From positions 1 through 64,000 of the forward strand of contig JAVBME010000002.1 of assembly GCA_031552765.1 (NCBI GenBank): 64,000 nt of DNA, read 5' to 3'. Each line of letters begins with the position of its first letter. Position 1 is the stretch's first letter. The position numbers and the translations under genes are program-made. Under the pieces are notes generated by a model. The model was not told where the DNA came from and searched no databases. It saw only the letters and a list, made by a program, of their open reading frames with translations. Below are positions 50,594-59,305 of this stretch, one piece after another. The DNA is from JAVBME01 sp031552765 (lineage in GTDB: Bacteria; Bacillota; Negativicutes; Acidaminococcales; JAISLQ01).

Positions 50594-50740
50594 AGCTGTT
50601 CACCTCCACAAAATATTAAAAGCGGCTGGATATAATCCACCCGCTCAAAATAACAATAGATCGCTCTATTTAACCTTTGCGGCTAAACGCCGTAAGGTGA
50701 GAAGCGGGTAGCTCCTACTTTCAATTACTAATGTAATGTA
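50594..50740 (-). promoter_or_regulatory. Leader of infC-rpmI-rplT (L20-type) and promoter
   Basis: Promoter TTGACA (50758-50763), 17 nt, TACATT (50735-50740) on the minus strand. The ~130-nt leader contains CCCGCT...AGCGGG and ACGGC-GTTTA-GCCG pairings, consistent with an L20 autoregulatory leader. I did not fold it fully. Confidence 0.6.
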
Positions 50741-50766
50741 ACACATTTTTCTTTTTCTGTCAACAG

Positions 50767-52689
50767 TTAAGCTTTTTCCACTATTTCTTTTTTCAAAGCG
50801 GCTGCAAAAACGGAGAAATCCTGCGCGCCCAGATCGCCCTCTTTTCTCTTTCTTACCGAAACCTTGCCTTCTTCTACTTCTTTATCGCCGATGACCAACA
50901 TATAAGGCGTTTTTTGCACCTGGGCCTCGCGTATTTTATAGCCGATCTTTTCATTGCGGTCATCGAGTTCCACGCGTACTTTTTCTTTAAACAGCTCTTC
51001 TTGCAGCTTTTTAGCATATTCCACATGGCGTTCCGCTATAGGCAGGATCTTCACCTGTACAGGCGACATCCATACCGGGAAAGCTCCGGCATAGTGTTCG
51101 ATAAGTATGCCGATAAACCTTTCTATACTGCCGTATAAAGCGCGGTGGATCATGACCGGGCGGTGTTTTTGCCCGTCTTCGCCGACATAGGTAAGGTCGA
51201 ATTTTTCCGGCATCTGCATGTCGAGCTGGATAGTGCCGCACTGCCAGGTCCTGCCCAGCGAATCTTTCAGGTGAAAGTCGATCTTCGGCCCGTAAAAAGC
51301 GCCGTCGCCGGGGTTTACCTTATAATTGAGCCCATACTCTTCCATGGCTTCGCGCAGTGCCTCGGTAGCCAGCTCCCAGACCGCGTCGTCGCCCATAGCC
51401 TTCTCGGGCTTGGTGCTCAGTTCGGCGTGGTACTGGAGGCCATAAACGCTATATACTTTGTCAAACAGCTCTATGACTTTTTTTATTTCATCTTTTATCT
51501 GGCTGGGCAACATGAAAATATGCGCGTCATCCTGGGTAAACGCGCGCACGCGCATCAGGCCGTGCAAAGCGCCGGACAATTCGTGCCTGTGTACCAATCC
51601 CATCTCACACATGCGGATGGGCAGCTCCCGGTAGCTGTGGTGGCGCGAACGGTAAACCAGTATGCAGCCCGGGCAATTCATGGGTTTTACTGCATAAAGC
51701 TGTTCATCGATATCGGTAAAGTACATATTGTTACGGTAATGTTCCCAGTGTCCGGACTGTATCCACAACTCGCGCGCCAAAATGACCGGCGTTTTTATTT
51801 CATCATAGCCAAAGTCAAAATGCAAGTCGCGCCACAATTTTTCTATTTCATTTCTTACTACCATGCCGTTAGGATGGAAAAACGGAAATCCCGGCCCCTC
51901 GTCCTGCAAACTGAATAGATCCAATTCACGGCCAAGTTTCCTATGGTCGCGCGCCGCCGCTTCTTCCAGCAGTTTCAGATAGGCGTCAAGCTCCGTCTTT
52001 TTGGCAAAAGCAGTGCCGTATATCCTTTGCAGCATCTTGTTTTTCTCATCGCCCCGCCAATAGGCGCCCGCCAGGCTTTGCAGCTTGAACGCCTTTACCT
52101 TGCCGGTGCTTGCCACATGAGGCCCCGCGCACAGGTCTACGAATTCGCCCTGCCGGTATATGCTTATCGGCACATCGTCCGCCAATGCTTCTATCAGTTC
52201 TATTTTATATTTCTCACCTAAACCGTAAAACAGTTTTATAGCCTCGTCGCGCGGCAAAAACTCTCGTACCAGCGGCAGATCCTCTGCAACTATCTTTTCC
52301 ATTTCCTTTTCTATAGCGGTCAAGTCTTCCGGTGAGAAAGTATGCCCGCTGTCAAAATCATAATAAAAACCGTTGGCAATAGCCGGGCCGATAGCAAGTT
52401 TAGTACCGGGAAAAAGGCGTTGTACGGCATGCGCCAATATATGCGAGGCCGTATGACGCAAAGCATGGAGACCGGCGTCATCCGACCCTGTAAGGATCTG
52501 GATAATGCAGTCGCGCTCTATCCTGTCGCTCAGCTCTATATCCTCGCCGTCAGCTTTGGCGGCCAAGATCATCTTGTACAGTTTGGGCGCCTTTTGCGCC
52601 ACTATTTCCAACACGGTCAGACCTTTTTCCACCTCTATTTTATAATCAGGATTGGCAGCAAAACTGATTTTTATCATTTCTTTTTCCAT
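50767..52689 (-). CDS. thrS: Threonyl-tRNA synthetase
   Basis: 640 residues. TGS domain (1-65), editing domain with 'HTASHILAHAVQRLFPGTKLAIGP' and 'CAGPHV', class II core with 'MNCPGCILVYRSRHHSYRELPIR', and C-terminal anticodon domain ('YAKKLQEELFKEKVRVELDDRNEKIGYKIREAQ'). Regulated by the T-box leader upstream; followed by infC. Confidence 0.97.
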   Translation of the reverse strand: MEKEMIKISFAANPDYKIEVEKGLTVLEIVAQKAPKLYKMILAAKADGEDIELSDRIERDCIIQILTGSDDAGLHALRHTASHILAHAVQRLFPGTKLAIGPAIANGFYYDFDSGHTFSPEDLTAIEKEMEKIVAEDLPLVREFLPRDEAIKLFYGLGEKYKIELIEALADDVPISIYRQGEFVDLCAGPHVASTGKVKAFKLQSLAGAYWRGDEKNKMLQRIYGTAFAKKTELDAYLKLLEEAAARDHRKLGRELDLFSLQDEGPGFPFFHPNGMVVRNEIEKLWRDLHFDFGYDEIKTPVILARELWIQSGHWEHYRNNMYFTDIDEQLYAVKPMNCPGCILVYRSRHHSYRELPIRMCEMGLVHRHELSGALHGLMRVRAFTQDDAHIFMLPSQIKDEIKKVIELFDKVYSVYGLQYHAELSTKPEKAMGDDAVWELATEALREAMEEYGLNYKVNPGDGAFYGPKIDFHLKDSLGRTWQCGTIQLDMQMPEKFDLTYVGEDGQKHRPVMIHRALYGSIERFIGILIEHYAGAFPVWMSPVQVKILPIAERHVEYAKKLQEELFKEKVRVELDDRNEKIGYKIREAQVQKTPYMLVIGDKEVEEGKVSVRKRKEGDLGAQDFSVFAAALKKEIVEKA

Positions 52690-52727
52690 CTTGGTTTCCT
52701 TCTTTCTTTCGTAAGATGCCTTTTTAT

Positions 52728-52982
52728 ATAAAAATAAAAACCCGTCCCCTTATAAAGGGACGGGATAATTTTCCGCGGTTCCACCCTTGTTGACTAGAAA
52801 AGTCCTCTCAGGCGCCTATAACGGGGCAACCGGCAAGGCTTAATCGCTTATCAGCTTTAGGCCCGCTACTCTAAGGCGGTAAACCCGGTCATCCTGTGCC
52901 GCTTCTCAGCTTGCGCGGCTCTCTTGGACAGCAATAAAACGGGTTCTTGTCCTTCATCATCGTATTGACACTGTATTAAGTT
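52728..52982 (-). ncRNA. T-box leader of thrS
   Basis: Minus-strand AAGGGTGGAACCGCGG (52773-52788) followed by the terminator CCCGTCCC-TTTATAAG-GGGACGGG plus T run (52730-52765). A TATAAT -10 lies at 52988-52993. The rest of the gap up to 53156 is AT-rich with nothing further recognised. Confidence 0.92.
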
Positions 52983-53156
52983 CCTTTATTATAGCAAAAA
53001 ACATTCCAAAAAGCAATTTTTACCGGCTTATTTTAAAATTAATCTTGGAGACGGCAATTCAACATGGTAAAATAATATATATATTTGTTTTCACTCTTAC
53101 AAAAAGTATATCGTAAAAACTGCTTTTAATCTTTAGCATAACTGGAGGTTTTTTTC

Positions 53157-54716
53157 TTGCAAAATTTTCTTGCTGGCAAAAAGCTGTTTTTTTTCTTACT
53201 TTTATGTTCCTTGATTTTCGCCCTGCCTTGTGCGGCAAAAACGAAAGCTCTTCTTTATATACCTCTCGACACACGTCCGGTATGCCTCAAATATCCGGTA
53301 GAAGCCATAGAAGCCGCCGGATATAAAGTACTAACCCCGCCCAGCGCCCTTATTTCGTCACGCTACCGGGCCGGAGACCCGGACCAGCTTTGGCAGTGGC
53401 TGCTCCAAAGCGCCAAAACAGCCGACGCTGCTATCATAGCGGCGGACTCTCTAATATACGGCGGACTTGTCCCCTCACGTACGCATCAACTGCCGATGGA
53501 AACCATCCTGCACCGTATAAATAGGCTAAAAGAATTGAAGTCTTCCTATCCCAAACTTAAATTATACTGTTTTTCAACCCTTTTGCGCACTCCGCGCAAA
53601 AGCTTTGGCGGCGTAGAGCCTCCTTATTATGAAGAATACGGACCGGATTTTTTCCGGCTGGGCGAACTGATGGATAAGGTGGAAATTTATGGCTATAACC
53701 TTCTCGACCAGACGGAAATTAAAAACCTTACCGAATTGATGCCGGAACAATTCTACAACGACTGGTTCGAACGCCGGCAAAAAAACCTTGATGGACATTT
53801 TCAACTAGCCAATCTGGTGCGTGAAAAATATTTCCATTATTATGCTGTAGGAAAAGACGACAATGCCCCGCTCTCCCAAACACACCGGGAAACCAGGCGA
53901 CTTGTGGAAAAAACATCCGATATATCAAATGCCCGTTTTCAAATATTGCCGGGAGTAGATCAACTGGGCCTTTTGCTGGCCGTGCGGGCGCTCAATGAAG
54001 ACAAATGGCAGCAGCCTTCAGTATACCCTGTCTACGCCGAAGGGGCCGGCGCTAAAACCATCCCCCTGTACTCCGACCAATCTGTGGGCGAGTCGGTAAA
54101 CCAACAAATCTTAGCCGCTGGCTGCCTGCCATCCAGTAGCCTTGCCGAAGCTGACCTGGTGTTTTTTGTAAATACCCCGCCTGACGGCATAACCCGGGAA
54201 TCTGTAAATCCGGAAAATCAGCCGTTTGCTTCGCAGGAAAACAAAGTATCGGTTTTGGCTTTAAAAGAGCTTATAACACTTGGTAAACCACTGGCTTTAG
54301 CCGACGTTTCTTACGCCAACGGCGCCGATAACGGTTTTATGCAGGAGTTGTACAATCACTCACTAATACCGCTTCTCTCTTCTTACTCCGGCTGGAACAC
54401 CGCCGATAACTCCATAGGCTCGGCTTTGTCTTTGGGCCTTATATCCCGTAACGTGACAGCGCCTGCCAAAGAAAAATTCCTGCGCATCCGCCTGGCCGAT
54501 GACTGGTATTACCAGTCAAACATCCGGCCCATACTGAAAAAATCTTTAAACCACGGCAATCAGTACGCTCTTGATGGGCAAAGGCGCGCCCTCTCACTAT
54601 TAATGCAAAAAGAATTCCGCCGCCTTGACAATAGATATCCCACGCTGGGCATAACGGTGATAGCCGCGGATTTCCCCTGGAACAGGCTGTTTGAAATATC
54701 TATAGATATAAAATAA
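53157..54716 (+). CDS. Exported DUF4127-family protein
   Basis: 519 residues from TTG 53157 (TGGAGG 8 nt upstream). Signal peptide (LFFFLLLCSLIFALPCAAK). The mature N-terminus 'LLYIPLDTRPVCLKYPVEAIEAAGYKVLTPP' is the DUF4127 signature; 'AADSLIYGGLVPSRTH' and 'DVSYANGADNGFMQEL' are further family blocks. Extracytoplasmic; enzymatic role unknown. Confidence 0.88.
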   Translation: MQNFLAGKKLFFFLLLCSLIFALPCAAKTKALLYIPLDTRPVCLKYPVEAIEAAGYKVLTPPSALISSRYRAGDPDQLWQWLLQSAKTADAAIIAADSLIYGGLVPSRTHQLPMETILHRINRLKELKSSYPKLKLYCFSTLLRTPRKSFGGVEPPYYEEYGPDFFRLGELMDKVEIYGYNLLDQTEIKNLTELMPEQFYNDWFERRQKNLDGHFQLANLVREKYFHYYAVGKDDNAPLSQTHRETRRLVEKTSDISNARFQILPGVDQLGLLLAVRALNEDKWQQPSVYPVYAEGAGAKTIPLYSDQSVGESVNQQILAAGCLPSSSLAEADLVFFVNTPPDGITRESVNPENQPFASQENKVSVLALKELITLGKPLALADVSYANGADNGFMQELYNHSLIPLLSSYSGWNTADNSIGSALSLGLISRNVTAPAKEKFLRIRLADDWYYQSNIRPILKKSLNHGNQYALDGQRRALSLLMQKEFRRLDNRYPTLGITVIAADFPWNRLFEISIDIK

Positions 54717-54748
54717 GAAAGAGAGGCATGCCTCTCTTTCTTATTTTA
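54712..54748. terminator. Bidirectional terminator after DUF4127 gene
   Basis: Perfect dyad AATAAGAAAGAGAGGC / GCCTCTCTTTCTTATT between convergent genes. Confidence 0.9.
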
Positions 54749-54754
54749 TATCGC

Positions 54755-55030
54755 TTATTGAACGTGTTTCAGGCGGCTTTTCTCTTCATCCCTCTTGGCG
54801 TCGTTAAAGCGCGGGATGGTGCTCAAGTAGCCGGTAATGCGGCGGACCCGGATGATGGAGTCGTAGTGCGGCGACAGCAGCACATCATCGCCATCAATGT
54901 TTATGCTCAATTCGACCAGCTTGCGGGCCGGGTTTACGTCAAGTTGTTCTGTTACATATTCCTGGGCTTCCTGCATGGGCATTTCTTCCGGATGATTTAC
55001 GATAACATCTTTGAATACAAACTGTTGCAT
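54755..55030 (-). CDS. Small NrdD-tail-like protein
   Basis: 91 residues from ATG 55030 (AGGAGG upstream). The C-terminus 'RVRRITGYLSTIPRFNDAKRDEEKSRLKH' resembles the end of anaerobic ribonucleotide reductase-type proteins and of small stand-alone proteins annotated that way. It lacks the glycyl radical domain, so it is not a reductase. Function unknown. Confidence 0.55.
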   Translation of the reverse strand: MQQFVFKDVIVNHPEEMPMQEAQEYVTEQLDVNPARKLVELSINIDGDDVLLSPHYDSIIRVRRITGYLSTIPRFNDAKRDEEKSRLKHVQ

Positions 55031-55203
55031 TTTTTCTCCTCCTAGATTTTTAGGCAATTTATGCGGTTACACTATGTATCCCGCTCATAACACACATTAT
55101 ATAGTAGTTATTTTATTTTTGCAATACCACATATCGTTTTTTCGTAAAAATTTTTTCTGTAAAAATAATTTTTATCGTTTACTAGCAATTATGATTGTTG
55201 AAA

Positions 55204-55245
55204 ATAAATAATGCCCCTGCGGTTTTGCAAAGGGCATTATTGGTA
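55204..55245 (-). terminator. Terminator after secreted basic protein gene
   Basis: AATAATGCCC ... GGGCATTATT stem-loop directly downstream of the 55259 gene. The rest of 55058-55203 is AT-rich with no gene seen. Confidence 0.7.
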
Positions 55246-55258
55246 ATTTTATTGTAAG

Positions 55259-55759
55259 TCAATCAAATATCTCATCAAGAGCCCACATGACCAGACCGAG
55301 TTTTATGGCATCGTCGTTCATTATGGCATATTGGTTTTTCACATTCCTGCGCACCCAGCCCCACTTTATACCATTAGCTTTACATATTTCTTTATAAGGC
55401 TTGCCATTTTTCTTCATCGTAAATACATACATAAAATCATTGTGGCCCAGTTGGCTGGCAATAAAACTTGCCGTGATAAAATCGTCCAAAGTAAGCCTGT
55501 TGGCTCTGGCCCGATCAAAGTCAGACCAATTGCTTTTCATTATGTTTACTACTATATTTCCCCGTTGATTGCCTTTGGCTCGGTCATCTTTTTTATCTTT
55601 GCCTTTTTGCCCCTGGTCATAACCTTTATTTTGCTGCTGCTTTCCTTTATCCTTGTTGTTGCCATCGCCTTTTTTTGCCAGTACAGGCGCTGAAAACAAG
55701 GTAGCCGAAAAACACAACGCCAAAAATACACTGGTTATTTTTTTCGCCTTTTCTGTCAC
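55259..55759 (-). CDS. Secreted basic Gly/Lys/Gln-rich protein
   Basis: 166 residues from GTG 55759 (AAGGGAG 8 nt upstream; ATG 55786 lengthens the N-terminus unusually). Signal peptide ending SAPVLA, a low-complexity K/G/D/Q linker (about 30-65), then a folded domain with 'DDFITASFIASQLGHNDFMYVF' and 'ICKANGIKWGWVRRNV'. Exported; family not recognised. Confidence 0.6.
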   Translation of the reverse strand: MTEKAKKITSVFLALCFSATLFSAPVLAKKGDGNNKDKGKQQQNKGYDQGQKGKDKKDDRAKGNQRGNIVVNIMKSNWSDFDRARANRLTLDDFITASFIASQLGHNDFMYVFTMKKNGKPYKEICKANGIKWGWVRRNVKNQYAIMNDDAIKLGLVMWALDEIFD

Positions 55760-55920
55760 AACAACCACTCCCTTTTCAGTAATCATGCAAAATAACTATG
55801 TTGGTAAATTTTATTAGCTTGGAGTATCAGTTGTTTTATTTTTCTACATTCAGCAAATGATATCCTGTTAAAATTACAGCCTGTTTGTGACATCTTCGTG
55901 ACAAAAAAACATACTTTTTG

Positions 55921-56298
55921 TTAAATAAAAATATCTACCATACGTTTATAGGCCATAGAAGCGATGCCGCTAGGCCCAAGAGCGCCGGCCTCTCGCATTT
56001 TATCCAACAACCTGCTGCTAAAATATGGCTTGGCGATGTTCATCACACCGCCTTGTTTTTCTAAAGCATCCTGCCAAAGCCGCTTGGCATTTTTAGAAAT
56101 ATCTACGATAACCGCAGGGGAAAATGCTCCACTGCCCGGTAGGCGTGTTTCAGAGCTTACCCGTTTTGCTTCTTCCGCCGAAAGCGCTGGCTGGGTACGC
56201 CTGCGCCCACCGGAATATATATGGCCGGCCTGCGTTTGACCCCGGTTGAGGTCACTGCTGGCAGAAGATGGCGCGTTTATGATGTTGTTATCAGCCAT
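55921..56298 (-). CDS. Unknown small protein
   Basis: 125 residues. Disordered Ser/Gly/Arg-rich N-terminus (1-55), 'SPAVIVDISKNAKRLWQDALEKQ' and helical end 'SRLLDKMREAGALGPSGIASMAYKRMVDIF'. SD GGAGCGAC. No family recognised; downstream of a secreted protein gene in the same direction. Confidence 0.55.
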   Translation of the reverse strand: MADNNIINAPSSASSDLNRGQTQAGHIYSGGRRRTQPALSAEEAKRVSSETRLPGSGAFSPAVIVDISKNAKRLWQDALEKQGGVMNIAKPYFSSRLLDKMREAGALGPSGIASMAYKRMVDIFI

Positions 56299-56320
56299 AG
56301 GTCGCTCCTTGATGATCGAA

Positions 56321-56902
56321 TCATGTTTCCGGTTGTTGGAGAATAGGCAATTCTTCCCTGAATTTATCTATCACATCGGCAAATTTGTCTGTTGCCACTT
56401 GATAGGCGGAATCACTGGCCGCCCAGGAACGAGTGTCATCGTAACGTATCTGGCGGAAAAGGTATTTTTTGTCCGTCTTACGGTAGGCGGTCACATCGAT
56501 ATTTACATACACCCATTGGATGGTCTCACCCCGCCAGGAAGTATAGACTTCTTCGCGCATACTGTTTACCCATATGGCTACAACCAGTTCCGCCGGCACA
56601 GTGTTGGCTATATATTCGAGCTGCGCCTGCTTCAGGTAAGGGCGCTTCTGGTCAGCCGCGGGGAATCTGCCGGCAAGGGCGGCACGGACAGTGTCTTGCG
56701 GAACGATCTGGTAATTAGGAAACCCAAACCGCCTCTTCACCCTGGTTTCCCAGGCCGACACCAGTTTACCGTCTACTGCGCCGGATTTATCCACAACGAC
56801 GACCGCTACAGGAAGTTCCGCAAAAGCGTCGACGGTCTGCGGTAAAATACCTAAAGAAAAAGTAAGAACACATAAAACAGCCAATAATTTGAAAGTTTTC
56901 AT
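56321..56902 (-). CDS. Exported protein, unknown
   Basis: 193 residues from ATG 56902 (GGGAGGTAGGG upstream). Signal peptide (MKTFKLLAVLCVLTFSLGIL...). Mature part alpha/beta with 'LPVAVVVVDKSGAV', 'FGFPNYQIVPQDTVRAAL' and 'YVNIDVTAYRKTDKKYLFRQIRYDDTRSW', the look of an envelope protein of the 'ABC-type/TolB N-like' fold; family uncertain. Follows the 57266 gene closely. Confidence 0.6.
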   Translation of the reverse strand: MKTFKLLAVLCVLTFSLGILPQTVDAFAELPVAVVVVDKSGAVDGKLVSAWETRVKRRFGFPNYQIVPQDTVRAALAGRFPAADQKRPYLKQAQLEYIANTVPAELVVAIWVNSMREEVYTSWRGETIQWVYVNIDVTAYRKTDKKYLFRQIRYDDTRSWAASDSAYQVATDKFADVIDKFREELPILQQPET

Positions 56903-56924
56903 TTGCCCTACCTCCCTATTTTTT

Positions 56925-57266
56925 TTACATAGCAACGACCCGCACAAAGTTAACGTTAAAAGCTTTTTCGATCTGAGGAATAAACTTGGCTTCTATATTC
57001 GTCCTGTTCATCGGAGTATCAGTCACCAGCATCACAGTAGTATCGTTGCGTTTTATGCTTTGCAAAGTATTGATGTATTTGTCAAAATCCTGCTGGCCGA
57101 TACTTTCTTTTAGTTTTAACAAATCTTCGAGCATATATGGCTGGTCTTTAGCGACGCGTTCCTCCAGTGGGGTGAATGGCTCGGTAACTACCCGCGTATG
57201 TATGTCTTTAGGCGCGGCGGAGAAAGCCTCTTCATTTTCGCCAGGTACTATCAGGTCTTTTCTCAT
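56925..57266 (-). CDS. Unknown cytoplasmic protein
   Basis: 113 residues from ATG 57266 (AAGGAGAG upstream). 'VTEPFTPLEERVAKDQPYMLEDLLKLKESIGQQDFDKYI' and 'TTVMLVTDTPMNRTNIEAKFIPQIEKAFNVNF', which vaguely recalls a DnaA N-terminal-type fold. No firm assignment. Confidence 0.5.
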   Translation of the reverse strand: MRKDLIVPGENEEAFSAAPKDIHTRVVTEPFTPLEERVAKDQPYMLEDLLKLKESIGQQDFDKYINTLQSIKRNDTTVMLVTDTPMNRTNIEAKFIPQIEKAFNVNFVRVVAM

Positions 57267-57407
57267 GCTCTCTCTCCTTATCATCTATGATATATTGCTA
57301 ATCTGATTATATGGCAATCCCGGGCATAGCGTCAAGCAAAGAGGATTTTGGCGACGGACGGCGAATTGTCCTACATCATAAACAACTAACTAAAAGGGGT
57401 CGACACT

Positions 57408-57851
57408 ATGTCATTTCTACAGGAATTTAAAGCGTTCGCCTTGAAAGGGAATGTCGCAGACATGGCGATAGGCGTTATAATCGGCGGCGCATTTGGTAAG
57501 ATAGTCACCTCCCTGGTAAACAACATCATCATGCCGCCGCTTGGCCTTTTACTGGGCAAGGTGGATTTTTCCAATTTATTTATAAATCTTTCCAGCCAGC
57601 CGGTTTCTACTTTGGCCGAAGCGCAAAAATTAGGGGCGCCGGTTTTATCTTATGGCCTTTTCCTAAATTCCGTCCTGGATTTTATCATCATCGCCCTGGC
57701 GATTTTTCTTATTATAAGCCAGCTCAACAAATTGAAGCCGGCCGCTGAGACCCCTGCTGTTAAAGAATGTCCTTATTGCTTTAGCACGATAAATATAAAC
57801 GCCGTACGCTGCCCTCAATGCATAGCGGAATTAACTCAAAACAATAAATAG
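57408..57851 (+). CDS. mscL: Large-conductance mechanosensitive channel
   Basis: 147 residues. MscL signature 'FKAFALKGNVADMAIGVIIGGAFGKIVTSLVNNIIMPPLG', second TM 'GLFLNSVLDFIIIALAIFLII', then a C-terminal zinc ribbon CPYC...CPQC instead of the usual helical bundle end. Releases osmolytes on hypo-osmotic shock. Confidence 0.95.
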   Translation: MSFLQEFKAFALKGNVADMAIGVIIGGAFGKIVTSLVNNIIMPPLGLLLGKVDFSNLFINLSSQPVSTLAEAQKLGAPVLSYGLFLNSVLDFIIIALAIFLIISQLNKLKPAAETPAVKECPYCFSTININAVRCPQCIAELTQNNK

Positions 57852-57868
57852 GTGGTGTTATTTTCAGT

Positions 57869-59161
57869 TTGGATTTTCTAATCGTTTTTGCCAATATAAT
57901 AGCGGTTTTTTTGCTTGTCGCACTTAATGGTTTTTTTGTTGCGGCAGAGTTTTCCATGGTCAAAATCCGCATAGGGCGGCTTGACACTCTTATCCGTGAA
58001 GGACACAGCGGCGCGCATTACGCGCGTGAAGTAGCCCTGCACCTAGATGCCTACCTCTCCGCCTGCCAGCTTGGCATAACGCTGGCCTCCCTCGGCCTTG
58101 GCTGGATAGGCGAACCGGCGGTAGCGGAAATGATAAGCCCGCTTTTACAGCGTGTTGGTTTAGGCAGAGAAGCCGTAACGACGATCTCCTTTATCATCGC
58201 TTTTTCCATAATCACAGCTCTTCATATAATATTGGGCGAACTCGTGCCTAAAACACTGTCCATACAAATGGCGGAAAGGGTCACCTTGGTTACCGCCCAG
58301 CCGCTCATTATCTTTTACAAGATAATGTATCCTTTCATCTGGATTCTAAACGGGATATCCAACAAACTCATCTCGCATATTGGCATAGACCCGCAGGAAG
58401 CACATGAAAGCGCCCACTCCGACGTAGAACTGCGCGAGTTGATGGAAGAAAGCCATAAAAGCGGGCTTTTAGACCATACGGAAATGACCTTGATGGATAA
58501 CGTGTTTGATTTTACCGAGCGTACCGCCAGGGAAATAATGATACCCCGCACAGAGATGATCTGCCTGTATGAGGAAAAGCCTTTCGAAGAGAACCTCGAA
58601 ATCGCATTGTCCGAGCAGATCACCCGCTATCCTTTCTGTATGCCTGACAAAGACAACATCGCCGGCTTCATACATATAAAGGATATTTTGCACATGTTGG
58701 CGAGAAAACAGGCCCAAGACTTGAAAAGTATCGTCCGCCCCCTGACTACTGTGCCGGAAACCATGCCGGTGACAGAACTGCTAAAACAGATGCAAAAAGA
58801 AGGTACGCAAATAGTCCTCTTAATCGACGAATATGGCGGTACGGCCGGAATAGTAACGCTGGAAGATATTATCGAAGAGATTTTCGGCGAAATACAGGAC
58901 GAATTTGACGAAGAACGCGAACCTATAGAAAAGCGCTTCGACGGCTATTCTGTAGCCGGACTTGTACTCATCGAAGAAGTGAACGACCTTTTGGATATAC
59001 AGCTTGACATGGAAGTAGCGGATACGATAGGCGGCTGGCTGTACTGTCAACTAGGCGTAAACCCCGAGCCCGGGCAAACCTTTATTATAGACGGCTTTTC
59101 TTTTACAGTTGAAGAAGTGGACAACCTGCGAATAGTGCGGGTAAAAATAAAGCGGTTGTAG
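57869..59161 (+). CDS. CNNM/CBS (CorC/HlyC-type) membrane protein
   Basis: 430 residues from TTG 57869. N-terminal CNNM (DUF21) domain with 3-4 TM helices, 'ACQLGITLASLGLGWIGEPAV' and 'LGELVPKTLSIQ'; two CBS domains ('IMIPRTEMICLYEE', 'QIVLLIDEYGGTAGIVTLEDIIEEIFGEIQDEFDEE'); C-terminal CorC_HlyC domain. Family members act in Mg2+ export. 17 nt after mscL. Confidence 0.92.
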   Translation: MDFLIVFANIIAVFLLVALNGFFVAAEFSMVKIRIGRLDTLIREGHSGAHYAREVALHLDAYLSACQLGITLASLGLGWIGEPAVAEMISPLLQRVGLGREAVTTISFIIAFSIITALHIILGELVPKTLSIQMAERVTLVTAQPLIIFYKIMYPFIWILNGISNKLISHIGIDPQEAHESAHSDVELRELMEESHKSGLLDHTEMTLMDNVFDFTERTAREIMIPRTEMICLYEEKPFEENLEIALSEQITRYPFCMPDKDNIAGFIHIKDILHMLARKQAQDLKSIVRPLTTVPETMPVTELLKQMQKEGTQIVLLIDEYGGTAGIVTLEDIIEEIFGEIQDEFDEEREPIEKRFDGYSVAGLVLIEEVNDLLDIQLDMEVADTIGGWLYCQLGVNPEPGQTFIIDGFSFTVEEVDNLRIVRVKIKRL

Positions 59162-59176
59162 CCATACCGCTAGCAA

Positions 59177-59223
59177 TACCAAAAACTCTTGCGCCACCAT
59201 TGCGGCGCAAGAGTTTTTGGTAT
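59177..59223 (+). terminator. Terminator after CNNM gene
   Basis: CCAAAAACTCTTGCGCC ... GGCGCAAGAGTTTTTGG long stem, T-rich. Confidence 0.88.
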
Positions 59224-59305
59224 CATATGCATATGATGAAGGAAAAAGCGAAAGCGACAAAGAATTATGTTATGTTGAATATTTTATGTTTCCAGGGGTG
59301 CCATT

